Part shown: one piece after another, positions 38,471 to 50,150 of the stretch
How the letters are laid out: the number at the start of each line of letters is the position of its first letter
How positions within the stretch are numbered: position 1 is the stretch's first letter
DNA from: Heliopora coerulea
Lineage: Eukaryota; Cnidaria; Anthozoa; Scleralcyonacea; Helioporidae
NCBI GenBank assembly: GCA_030142905.1
Contig: JASJOG010000167.1
Span: forward strand, 595,001 to 659,000
Length of the DNA stretch: 64,000 nt
Direction: 5' to 3'
The notes under the pieces: generated by a model
Told to the model about the DNA's origin: nothing
Databases searched by the model: none
Seen by the model: the letters and a program-made list of their open reading frames with translations, nothing else
Made by a program: the position numbers and the translations under genes

Positions 38471-38542
38471 TGACTCGAGCGGGATTTGAACTCGCACCTT
38501 CGGGATACCGGTCCGCCGCTCTACCTGTTGAGCTATCGAGTC
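38471..38542 (-). tRNA. tRNA-Thr-like sequence, consensus copy
   Basis: Consensus over the full 72 nt. The run after the 3' end is altered (GATAAATG on the + strand, leaving only T3), so this copy probably lacks the normal Pol III stop signal. Confidence 0.66.
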
Positions 38543-38929
38543 CACAGGGATTGGAGGCGAGTTTTTATCCAATTTAAGTGCACGAGATATTCTCGCGACA
38601 ACTTAACGCTATCCATGAAGATGGATGTGCACTGTTTGAATTCTATTTCAGAATCATCCTCAGGGTATTATGAAACGATAACTTCACAATTAACCAACAC
38701 TGCCGAAGTCAACTAAAAAATGTTTAATCGAGCGCGATTTGAACTCGCAACTTCGGGATACCGGTCCGCCGCTCTACCTGTTGAGCTATCGAGTACACAG
38801 GGATTGGAGACGAGTTTTTATCCAATTTAAGTGCACGAGATATTCTCGCGACAACTTAACGCTATCCATGAGGATGGATGTGCAGTATTTCAATTCTATT
38901 TCAGAATCATCGTCAGGTTTTATGAAACG

Positions 38930-40950
38930 ATAACTTCACAATTAACATACACTGCCCAAGTCAACTGAAAAATGTTGGCACGAGCGGGATTTGAACTCGC
39001 AACTTCGGGATACACGTCCGCCGCTCTACCTGTTGAGCTATCGAGTCCACAGAGATTGGAGGCGAGTTTTTATCCTATTTAAGTGCACGAGATATTCTCG
39101 CGACAACTTAACGCAATCGATGAGGATGGATGTGCACTGTTTCAATTCTATTTCATAATCATCGTCAGGGTATTATGAAACGATAATTTAACAATTTAGC
39201 AACACTGCCGAAGTCAACTGAAAAATGTTGACTCGAGCGGGATTTGAACTCGCAACTTCGGGATACCGATCTGCCGCTCTACCAATTGATCTATCGAAGC
39301 CACAGGGATTGGAGACGAGTTTTTATCCAATTTAAGTGCACGAGATATTCTCGCGACAACTTAACGCTATCCATGAGGATGGATGTGCACTGTTTCAATT
39401 CTATTTCAGAATCATCCTCAGGGTATTATGAAACGATAACTTCACAATTAACCTACACTGCCGAAGTCAACTGAAAAATGTTGACTCGAGCCGGATTTGA
39501 ACTCGCACCTTCGGGATACCGGTCCGCCGCTCTACCTGTTGAGCTATCGAGTCCACAGGGATTGGAGACGAGTTTTTATCCAATTTAAGTGCACGAGATA
39601 TTCTCGCGAAAACTTAACGCTATCCATGAGGATGGATGTGCAGTATTTCAATTCTATTTCAGAATCATCGTCAGGTTTTATGAAACGATAACTTCACAAT
39701 TAACCTACACTGCCGAAGTCAACTGAAAAATGTTGACACGAGCGGGATTTGAACTCGCAACTTCGGGATACAGGTCTGCCTCTCTACCTGTTGAGCTATC
39801 GAGTCCACAGAGATTGGAGGCGAGTTTTTATCCTATTTAAGTGCACGAGATATTCTCGCGACAACTTAACGCTATCCATGAGGATGGATGTGCAGTATTT
39901 CAATTCTATTTCAGAATCATCGTCAGGTTTTATGAAACGATAACTTCACAATTAACATACACTGCCCAAGTCAACTGAAAAATGTTGGCACGAGCGGGAT
40001 TTGAACTCGCAACTTCGGGATACACGTCCGCCGCTCTACTTGTTGAGCTATCGAGTCCACAGAGATTGGAGGCGAGTTTTTATCCTATTTAAGTGCACGA
40101 GATATTCTCGCGACAACTTAACGCAATCGATGAGGATGGATGTGCACTGTTTCAATTCTATTTCATAATCATCGTCAGGGTATTATGAAACGATAATTTA
40201 ACAATTTAGCAACACTGCCGAAGTCAACTGAAAAATGTTGACTCGAGCGGGATTTGAACTCGCAACTTCGGGATACCGATCTGCCGCTCTACCAATTGAT
40301 CTATCGAAGCCACAGGGATTGGAGACGAGTTTTTATCCAATTTAAGTGCACGAGATATTCTCGCGACAACTTAACGCTATCCATGAGGATGGATGTGCAC
40401 TGTTTCAATTCTATTTCAGAATCATCCTCAGGGTATTATGAAACGATAACTTCACAATTAACCTACACTGCCGAAGTCAACTGAAAAATGTTGACTCGAG
40501 CCGGATTTGAACTCGCACCTTCGGGATACCGGTCCGCCGCTCTACCTGTTGAGCTATCGAGTCCACAGGGATTGGAGACGAGTTTTTATCCAATTTAAGT
40601 GCACGAGATATTCTCGCGAAAACTTAACGCTATCCATGAGGATGGATGTGCAGTATTTCAATTCTATTTCAGAATCATCGTCAGGTTTTATGAAACGATA
40701 ACTTCACAATTAACCTACACTGCCGAAGTCAACTGAAAAATGTTGACACGAGCGGGATTTGAACTCGCAACTTCGGGATACAGGTCTGCCTCTCTACCTG
40801 TTGAGCTATCGAGTCCACAGAGATTGGAGGCGAGTTTTTATCCTATTTAAGTGCACGAGATATTCTCGCGACAACTTAACGCTATCCATGAGGATTGATG
40901 TGCAGTGTTTCAATTCTATTTCAGAATCATCCTCACGGCATTATGAAACG
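38930..40950 (-). repeat. Tandem duplication of a 4-monomer (1,010-bp) block
   Basis: Two adjacent copies of four sat253 monomers. Both share rare variants: TGTTGGCACGAG, the altered D arm ACCAATTGATCTATCGAAGC, and CAATTTAGCAACACTGC at 39,193 and 40,203. Confidence 0.85.
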
Positions 40951-41642
40951 ATAACTTCACAATTAACCTACACTGCCGAAGTCAACTGAAAAATGTTGAC
41001 TCGAGCGGGATTTGAACTCGCACCTTCGGGATACCGGTCCGCCACTCTACCTGTTGAGCTATCGAGTCCACAGAGATTGGAGGCGAGTTTTTATCCAATT
41101 TAAGTGCACGAGATATTCTCGCGAAAACTTAACGCTATCCATGAGGATGGATGTTCCCTTTTTCAATTCTATTTCAGAATCATCGTCAGGGTATTCTGAA
41201 ACGATAATTTAACAATTAACCAACACTGCCGAAGTCAACTGAAAAATGTTGACTCGAGCGGGATTTGAACTCGCACCTTCGGGATACAGTTCCGCCGCTC
41301 TACCTGTTGAGCTATCGAGTCCACACGGATTGGATACGAGTTTTTATCCAATTTAAGTGCACGAGATATTCTCGCGACAACTTAACGCTATCCATGAGGA
41401 TGGATGTGCAGTGTTTCAATTCTATTTCAGAATCATCGTCAGGGTATTATGAAACGATAACTTCACAATTAACCTACACTGCCGAAGTCAACTGAAAAAT
41501 GTTGACTCGTGGGGGATTTGGACTCACAACGTCGGGATACCGGTCCGCCGCTCCACCCGTTGAGCTATCGATTTCAGAGGGATGGAGGCGAATTTTTATC
41601 CAATTTAAGTGCATGAGATATTCTCGCGACAACTTAACGCTA

Positions 41643-41731
41643 GTTGACTCGAGCTAATGTTGACTCGAGCGGGATTTGAACTTGCACCGTCGGGAAACCG
41701 TCCGCCGCTCTACCTGTTGAGGTATCGAGTC
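41643..41731 (-). repeat. Damaged last sat253 monomer with internal deletion
   Basis: The preceding body stops at TTAACGCTA and jumps to GTTGACTCGAGC, then restarts as TAATGTTGACTCGAGCGGG. Spacing between the last two tRNA-like copies is 158 bp instead of 253, so about 95 bp are missing. A short 3' tRNA-like end is repeated at the break. Confidence 0.8.
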
Positions 41732-41793
41732 CACATGGATTGGAGGCGAGTTTTTATCCAATTTAATTGCACGAGATATTCTCGCGACAACTT

Positions 41794-41815
41794 ATTAATA
41801 ATTAGTGCATAGTGC
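41794..41815. other. Boundary between sat253 and sat379
   Basis: The sat253 body ends at GCGACAACTTA and a few A/T-rich bases lead into sat379 phase (GTGCATAGAGAAG). GTGCATA is doubled at the joint. No target-site duplication or mobile-element end is visible. Confidence 0.8.
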
Positions 41816-43205
41816 ATAGAGAAGTATAACGGTTGTGGCTAAAGTAAGTCGCTTTTGTCGAAAGTTTGTTAAACCTCGCCAATGAATGTAAAAGGATCTA
41901 TATTGTCTAGAGAAGTGGATAAAAGCATTAGATCAATGATTCGAACAATATTGTAAAATATATGGCAATGCGTTGAAAATGTCCCTTTAAGCCTTTTACG
42001 TTAAAAGTCATAAGTATGGTTAGAAATTTGTGAAAACCAAGTTGGTGTAAAAAATTCTTCCTATGGTTCTAAAATGTTCTATTAAACCCAAACATTATAA
42101 AACAAATCGAATTCCGTTGATTCGACGAGTTGATCTCAAAAATTTTCATTCACCTTAAAATCGCTTTATCTCCGCGAGATAAGACGATTTGTGCATAGAG
42201 AAGTGCAACGGCTGTACCTTTAGTTAGTGGCGTTTGTCGAAAGTTGCCCAAACCTCGCCAATGATTGTAAAATTATCTATATGGGCCAGAGAAGTGGATA
42301 AAAGCATTAGATCAATCATTCGAGCAGTATTTCAAAATATATGGCAATGTGTTGAAATTGTCCCGTTACGCCTTATACGTTAAATGCAGTAAGTATGGCT
42401 AGATTTAAGTTAAAAACAGAATAGTTAAGCAAAACCAAACCAATGCTTCTAAAATGATCTTTCCTACCCAAACAATTTAAAACAAATCGAATTCCGTTGA
42501 TTAGACGAGTCTATCTCTAAAATTTTCAATCTCCTCAAAATCGCTTTATCTCCGCGACATAAGACGATTTGTGAATGGAGCTGTGTAACGGTTGTTGCTT
42601 TAGTTATTTGCGTTTGTCGAAAGTACGCCAAACTTCGCCAATGATTGTAAAATTATATATATGGGCCAGAGAAATGGATAAAAGCATTAGATCAATGATT
42701 CGAGCAGTATTTCAAAATATATGGCAATGTGTTGAAATTGTCTCTTTAAGTCTTATACGTTTAAAGTCATAAGTATGGTTAGAAATGGATGAAAGCAGAA
42801 TAGTTGTGCGAAACCAAACGAAAGCTTCTAAAATGATCTTTCACAGCGAAACATTATAAAACAAATCGAATACCGTTGATTAGTCGAGTCTATCTCAAAA
42901 ATTTTCAATAACCATAAAATATCTTTATCTGAGCGAGATAAGACACTTGGTGAATGGAGCTGTGCAACGGTGGTGCTTTGAGTTATTTGCGTTTGTCGAA
43001 AGTACGCCAACCCTCGCCAATGATTGTAAAATTATCTATATGGGCCAGAGAAGTGGATAAAAGCATTAGATCAATGATTCGAGCAGTATTTCAAAATATA
43101 TGGCAATGTGTTGAAATTGTCTCATTATGCTTTATACGTTAAAAGTCATAAGTATGGTTATAATTGTGTGATAGTAGAATAGCTGTGGGAAACCAACCAA
43201 GTTCC

Positions 43206-43370
43206 CCTAAAATTATCTTTTACACCCAAACATTATAAAACAAATCGAAATCCGTTGATTAGTTGAGTCGCTCTCAACTAATATTATCAACTAAAAGCTT
43301 CTAAAATTATCTTTCCCACCAAAACATTATAAAACAAATCAAATACCGTTGATTAGTTGAGTCAATTCAA
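43206..43370 (+). repeat. Partial sat379 duplication
   Basis: The segment CTAAAATTATCTTT to GATTAGTTGAGTC occurs at 43,206-43,269 and again from about 43,301, with ATTATCAACTAAAAGCTT in between. The local monomer spacing is therefore about 477 bp, one monomer plus about 98 bp. Confidence 0.8.
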
Positions 43371-45000
43371 AAATTTTCAATCTCCCCAAAATCGCTTTAT
43401 CTGCGCGAGATAAGACGATTGATGAATGGAGCTGTGTAACGGTTGTGGCTTGAGTTTGTGGCGTTAGTCGAAAGTTGGCTAATCCTCGCCAATGATTGTA
43501 AAATGATGAATATGGGCTAGTGAAGTGGAAAAAAGCATTAGTCAATGATTCGAACAGTATTTCAAAATATATGGCAATGTGTTGAAATTGTCCCTTTAAG
43601 TCTTATACGTTAAAAGTCATAAGTATGGTTAGAAATGGGTGAAAACAAAGTAGGAGTACAAAACACTTTCTATGCTTCAAAGATGTTCTTTTAAACCCAA
43701 TTTTCTACAAACAAATCGAATACCGTTGATTAGAGGAGTTGCTCTCAAAAATTTTCAATCTCCTCAAAATCGCTCTATCTCCGCGAGATAAGACGAATGG
43801 TGAATGGAGCTTTGTAACGGTTTTGGCTTGAGTTATTTGCGTTTGTCGAAAGTTTCCCAAACCTCGCCAATGATTCTAAAATTATCTATATGGGCCAGAG
43901 AAGTGGATAAAAGCATTAGATCAATGATTCGAGCAGTATTTCAAAATATATGTCAATGTGTTAAAATTGTCCCGTTACGCCTTACACGTTAAATGCCAAA
44001 TGTATGGCTAGAATTGGGTAAAACAGAATAGTTTTGCGAAACCAACCCTATGCTTCTAAAATGATCTTTCCTACCCAAACATTATAAAACAAATCGAAAT
44101 TCGTTGATTAGTCTAGTCTATCTCAAAAATTTTCAACCTCCTGAAAATCGCCTTATCTGCGCGAGATAAGACGATTGGTGAATGGAGCTGTGTAACGAGT
44201 GTGGCTTGAGTTAGCGGCGTTTGGCGAAAGTTGCCAAAACCTCGCAATTGAATGTAAAATGATGAATATGTGCCAGAGAAGTGGATAAAAGCATTAGATC
44301 AATGATTCGAGCACTATTTCAAAATATATGGCAATGTGTTGAAATTGTCCCGTTACGCCTTATACGTCAAATGCCATAAGTATGGCTAGAATTGGGTGAC
44401 ACCAGAACAGTTGTGCGAAACCAACCCAATGCTTCTAAAGTCATCTTTCCTACCCAAACATTATAAAACAAATCGAATAACGTTGATTAGACGAGTCGCT
44501 TTCAAAAATTTTCAATCTCCTCAAAATCGCTTTACCTCAGCGAGATAAGACGATTAGTGCATGGAGATGTGTAATGGTTGTGGCTTGATTTAGTCGCTTT
44601 TGTCGAAAGTTGGCCAAACCTCGCCAATGATTGTAAAATGATCTATATGGGCCAGAGAAGTGGATAAAAGCATTAGATCAATGATTCGAGCAGTATTTCA
44701 AAATATATGGCAATGTGTTGAAATTGTCTCATTACGCTTTATACGTTAAATGCCATAAGTATGGTTAGAATTCGGTGAAAGTAGAATAGTTGTGAGAAAC
44801 CAACCCAATGCTTCTAAAATGATCTTTTCCAAGCAGACTTCATCAAACAAATCGAATACCGTTGATTAGACGGGTCGCTATCAAAAATTTTCAATCTCCT
44901 CAATATCGCTTTATCTCCGCGAGATAAGACGATTAGTGCATGGAGAAGTGTAACGGTTGTGACTTGAGTTAGTCGCTTTTGTCGAAAGTTGGCCAAACCT

Positions 45001-45130
45001 CTCCAATGATTGCAAACTGATTTTTTCGCGTTACAGAATAGGATAAAAGTATTATTTCATTGATTGGAGCAGTATTTCTGAAAATTTGGCAATATCTTGA
45101 AATTGTCCGGTTACGCCTTATACATTAAAA
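45001..45130 (+). repeat. Diverged sat379 cassette
   Basis: The part of the monomer that normally reads GATCTATATGGGCCAGAG is replaced by GATTTTTTCGCGTTACAG, and the following 90 bp carry many linked differences (ATTATTTCATTGATTGGAG). The same cassette is present inverted at about 50,885-50,998 and 52,018-52,135. Confidence 0.8.
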
Positions 45131-46274
45131 GCCGTAAGTATGGTTAGAATTGGGTGAAAGCAAAATAGTTGTATGAAACCAACACAATGCTTCTAATATG
45201 ATCTATATTGGCCAGAGAAGTGGATAAAAGCATTAAATCAATGATTCGAGCAGTATTTCAAAATATATGGCAATGTGTTGAAATTGTCTCATTACGCTTT
45301 ATACATTAAAAGCCGTAAGTATGGTTAAAATTGGGTGATAACAGAATAGCTGTGCGAAACCAACCCAACGCTCGTAAAATTATCTTTCCCACCCAAACAT
45401 TATAAAACAAATCGAAATCCGTTGATTAGTCGAGTCAATTCAAAAATTTTCAATCTCCCCAAAATCACTTTATCTGCGCGAGATAGACGATTGATGAATG
45501 GAGCTGTGTAACGGTTGTGGCTTGAGTTAGTGGCTTTAGTCGAAAGTTGGTTAATCCTCGCCAATGATTGTAAAATGATGAATATGGGCTAGTGAAGTGG
45601 ATAAAAGCATTAGTCAATGATTTGAGCAGTATTTCAAAATATATGGCAATGTGTTGAAATTGTCTCTTTAAGTCTTATACGTTAAAAATCATAAGTATGG
45701 TTAGAAATGGGTGAAAACAAAGTAGGTGAACAAAAGACTTCCTCTCCTTCTAAAATGTTCTTTTAAACTCAAACATTTTAAAACAAATCGAACTCCGTTG
45801 ATTCGACGAGTAGCTCTCAAAAATTTTCAATCACCTAAAAATCGCTCTATCTCCGCGTGATAAGACGAATGGTGAATGGAGCTTTGTAACGGTTGTGGCT
45901 TGAGTTAGTGGCGTTTGTCATAAGTTGGCCAAACCTCGCCAATGTTTCTAAAATGATCTATATGGGGCAGACAAGTGGATAAAAGCATTAGATCAATGAT
46001 TCGAGCAGTATTTCATAATATATGGCAATGTGTTGAAATTGTCCCGTTACGCTTATACGTTAAATGCCATAAGTATGGCTAGAATTTGATGAAAGAAGAG
46101 TAGTTAAGCAAAACCAAACCAATGCTTCTAAAATGATCTTTCCTACCCAAAAATTAAAAAACAAATCGAATACCGTTGATTAGACGAGTCTATCTTAAAA
46201 ATTTTCAATCTCCTCAAAATCGCTTTATCTGCGCAAGATAAGACGATTGGTGAATGGAGCTGTGTAACGGTTTT

Positions 46275-46335
46275 GGCTTGAGTTATTTGCGTTTGGCATT
46301 TAACGTATTTGCATATGGCTTTTAACTTATAAGGC
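46275..46335. other. Inversion junction of sat379
   Basis: The + oriented monomer stops at GAGTTATTTGCGTTT. The next bases, GGCATTTAACGTAT, are already inverted-phase sequence; a second inverted start, ATGGCTTTTAAC, follows about 10 bp later. From there to the window end all monomers are inverted. The doubled start suggests a switch with a short slip. Confidence 0.85.
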
Positions 46336-49108
46336 GTAACGGGACAATTTCAACACATTGCCATATATTTTGAAATACTGCTCGAATCATTGATCTAATG
46401 CTTTTATCCACTTCTCTGGCCCATATAGATAATTTTAGAATCATTGGCGAGGTTTGGGAAACTTTCGACAAACGCAAATAACTCAAACCAAAACCGTTAC
46501 AAAGCTCCATTCACCATTCGTCTTATCTCGCGGAGATAGAGCGATTTTGAGGAGACTGAAAATTTTTGAGAGTTACTCGTTTAATCAACGGTATTCGATT
46601 TGTTTTAAGGTGTTTGGGTGGAAAAGATCATTTTGGAAGCATTCGGTGGAGTTACGCAGAACTATTCTGCGTTCACCCTATTCTAAGCATACTTATGGCT
46701 TTTAACGTATAAGGCTTAAAGGGACAATTTCAACACATTGCCATATATTTTGAAATAGTGCTCGAATCATTGATCTAATGCTTTTATCCACTTCTCTGGC
46801 CCGTATAGATCATTTTACAATCATTGGCTAGGTTTGGAAAACCTTCGACAAACGCAAAATAACTCAAGCTACAACCGTTACAATTTTCTATTTACTAATC
46901 GTCTTATCTCGCGGAGATAAAGCGATTTTTAGGAGATTGAAAATTTTTGAGAGCGACTCGTCTAATCAACGGTATTCGATTTGTTTTATAATGTTTGGGT
47001 TAAAAGACAATTTTAGAAGAATTTGGTTGGTTTCGTACATCTATTCTGCTTTCACCCTATTCTAACCATACTTATGGCTTTTAACGTATAAGGCTTAAAG
47101 GGACAATTTCAACACATTGCCATATATTTTGAAATAGTGCTCGAATCATTGATCTAATGCTTTTATCCACTTCTCTGGCCCGTATAGATCATTTTACAAT
47201 CATTGGCTAGGTTTGGAAAACCTTCGACAAACGCAAAATAACTCAAGCTACAACCGTTACAATTTTCTATTTACTAATCGTCTTATCTCGCGGAGATAAA
47301 GCGATTTTTAGGAGATTGAAAATTTTTGAGAGCGACTCGTCTAATCAACGGTATTCGATTTGTTTTATAATGTTTTGGTTTAAAAGACAATTTTAGAAGA
47401 ATTTGGTTGGTTTCGTACATCTATTCTGCTTTCACCCTATTCTAACCATACTTATGGCTTTTAGCGTTTAAGACATAAAGGGACAATTTCAAGACATTGC
47501 CGTATATTTTGAAATACTACTCGAATCATTGATCTAATGCTTTTATCCACTTCTCTGGCCCGTATAGATCATTTTACAATCATTGGCTAGGTTTGGAAAA
47601 CTTTCGACAAACGCAAAATAACTCAAGCTACAACCGTTACAATTTTCTATTTACTAATCGTCTTACCTCGCGGAGATAAAGCGATTTTGAGGAGATTGAA
47701 AATTTTTGAGAGCGACTCGTCTAATGAACGGTATTCGATTTGTTTTATAATGTTTTGGTTTAAAAGACAATTTTAGAAGAATTGGGTTGGTTTCGTACAT
47801 CTATTCTGCTTTCACCCTATTCTAACCATACTTATGGCTTTTAGCGTTTAAGACATAAAGGGACAATTTCAAGACATTACCATATATTTTGAAATACTGC
47901 TCGAATCATTGATCTAATGCCTTTATCCACTTCTCTGGCTTATATAGATCATTTTACAATCATTGGCGAGGTTTGGCAAACTTTCGACAAACGCAAATAA
48001 CTCAAGCCACAACCGTTACACAGCTCCATTCACCAATCGTCTTATCTTGCGGGGATAAAGCGATTTTGAGGAGATTGAAAATTTTTGAGTGCGACTCGAC
48101 TAATCAACAGATTTCGATTTGTTTTATAATGTTTGGGTGGGAAAGATCATTTTAGAAGCATTGGATCATTTAGAAGCAACTGTTCTGGTTTCACCCAATT
48201 CTAGCCATACTTATGGCATTTGACGTATAAGAAGTAACGGGACAATTTCAACACATTGCCATATATTTTGAAATAGTGCTCGAATTATTGATCTAATGCT
48301 TTTATCCACTTCTCTGGCCCATATAAATAATTTTACAATCGTTGGCGAGGTTTGGCCAACTTTCGACAAACGCAAATAACACAAGCTACAACCTTTACGA
48401 AGCGCCATTCACCATTCGTCTTATCTCGCGGAATTAGAGCGACTTATAGGAGATTGAAAATTTTTGAGAGCAACTCGTCCAATCAACGGATTTCGATTTG
48501 TTTTATAATGTTTGGGTAGGAAAGAATATTTTAGAAGCATTGGGTTGGTTTCGAACAGCTATTCTGCTATCACCCAATTCTAACCATACTTATGGCTTTT
48601 AACGTATAAAGCGTAATGAGACAATTTCAACCCTTTGCCATATATATTGAAATACTGCTAGAATCATTGATCTAATTCGTTTATCCACTTCTCTGGCCAA
48701 TATAGATAATTTTACAAACATTGGCGAGGTTTCGAAAACTTTCGACAAACGCAAAGAACTCAAGGCACAACTGTTGCACAGCTCCATTCACCAAGTGACT
48801 TATCTCGCGCAGATAAGGCGATTTTGAGGAGGTTGAAAATTTTTGAGATAGACTCGACTAATCAACGAATTTCGATTTGTTTTATAATGTTTGGGTAGGG
48901 AAGATTATTTTAGAAGCTTTGGTTGGTTTCGCACAAGTATTCTTCTTTCACCTATTTCTAACCATACTTATGACTTTTAACGTATAAGACTTAAAGAGAC
49001 AATTTCAACACATTGCCATATATTTTGAAATACAGCTCGGATCATTGATCTAATGCTTTTATCCACTTCTCTGGGCCATATAAATAATTTTACAATTATT
49101 GGCGTGGA

Positions 49109-50150
49109 TTGGCCAACTTTCGACAAACGCAAATAACTCAAGCCAAAACCGTTACACAGCTCCATTCACCAATCGTCTTATCTTGCGCAGATAAAGCGAT
49201 TTTGAGGAGATTGAAAATTTTTGAGATAGACTCTTCTAAACAACGGATTTCGATTTGTTTTATAATGTTTGGGTGGGAAAGATCATTTTAGATGCATTGG
49301 TTTGGTTTTGCTTAACTACTCTGCTTTCACCAAATTCTAGCCATACTTATGGCATTTAACGTATAAGGCGTAACGGGACAATTTCAACACATTGCCATAT
49401 ATTATGAAATACTGCTCGAATCATTGATCTAATGCTTTTATCCACTTGTCTGCCCCATATAGATCATTTTATAATTATTGGCGAGGTTTGGCCAACTTAT
49501 GACAAACGCCACTAACTCAAGCCACAACCGTTACAAAGCTCCATTCACCATTCGTCTTATCACGCGGAGATAGAGCGATTTTTAGGTGATTGAAAATTTT
49601 TGAGAGCTACTCGTCAAATCAACGGAGTTCGATTTGTTTTAAAATGTTTGAGTTTAAAAGAACATTTTAGAAGGAGAGGAAGTCTTTTGTTCACCTACTT
49701 GGTTTTCACCCATTTCTAACCATACTTATGACTTTTAACGTATAAGACTTAAAGAGACAATTTCAACACATTGCCATATATTTTGAAATACTGCTCAAAT
49801 CATTGACTAATGCTTTTTTCCACTTCACTAGCCCATATTCATCATTTTACAATCATTGGCGAGGATTAACCAACTTTCGACTAAAGCCACTAACTCAAGC
49901 CACAACCGTTACACAGCTCCATTCATCAATCGTCTTATCTCGCGCAGATAAAGCGATTTTGGGGAGATTGAAAATTTTTGAATTGACTCGACTAATCAAC
50001 GGATTTCGATTTGTTTTATAATGTTTGGGTGGGAAAGATAATTTTAGAAGCTTTCGATTTGTTTCGCCCAACTATTCTGCTTTCACCCTATTCTAAACAT
50101 ACTTATGACTTTTAACGTATAAGACTTAAAGAGACAATTTCAACACATTG
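49109..50150 (-). repeat. Segment duplicated at +3,406 bp
   Basis: This stretch recurs near 52,515-53,556 (nine monomers away), including the unusual monomer with CACTAGCCCATATTCATC. Differences are scattered substitutions. Confidence 0.75.

Larger units (their letters stand above)
32106..41793 (-). repeat. sat253 tandem array, inverted orientation
   Basis: The same monomer, now reading on the - strand. The 39 tRNA-like copies have left ends at 32156, 32408, 32661, 32914, 33167, 33420, 33671, 33924, 34177, 34429, 34681, 34932, 35185, 35438, 35691, 35944, 36197, 36449, 36702, 36955, 37208, 37461, 37714, 37967, 38218, 38471, 38724, 38976, 39229, 39482, 39734, 39986, 40239, 40492, 40744, 40997, 41250, 41503 and 41661, each about 72 nt. 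Copies nearest the sat379 boundary (41503, 41661) are the most damaged. Near-identical segments 252, 506, 1,010 and 1,264 bp apart show continuing local duplication. Confidence 0.96.
41800..46290 (+). repeat. sat379 tandem array, + orientation
   Basis: AT-rich monomers of about 379 bp, recognised by TGAATGGAGCTGTGTAACGG, GTGGATAAAAGCATTAG and ACAAATCGAATACCGTTGAT recurring in this order. It is unrelated by eye to sat253. Monomer phase points fall near 42,187, 42,566, 42,946, 43,423, 43,795, 44,176, 44,552 and 44,932. Most monomers contain an inverted repeat around CGCG. This arm is irregular: one partial duplication, one diverged monomer and one microhomology jump. No gene is seen. Confidence 0.95.

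Noticed and set aside
28479..41321. A cluster of functional tRNA-Thr genes
   Set aside because: C33, a three-pair anticodon stem, a T-stem mismatch and no unmutated decoding arm in any copy I read argue against normal decoding function.
454..41495. Many similar open frames of 60-138 codons across sat253 (proteins of the MNSHLRDTG... kind)
   Set aside because: They recur once per monomer, run through the antisense of the tRNA-like unit and the body, and vary by frameshifts and stops. The monomer length (253) is not a multiple of three, and no upstream gene context exists. They are by-products of the repeat.
27991..41793. CRISPR array
   Set aside because: The repeat unit is a continuous 253-bp monomer without distinct spacers, and the telomere type and tRNA-like unit mark eukaryotic DNA.
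1..41793. Dispersed SINE insertions
   Set aside because: Copies are strictly head to tail with constant spacing and no target-site duplications or A-rich tails, so this is a satellite. A SINE ancestor remains possible.
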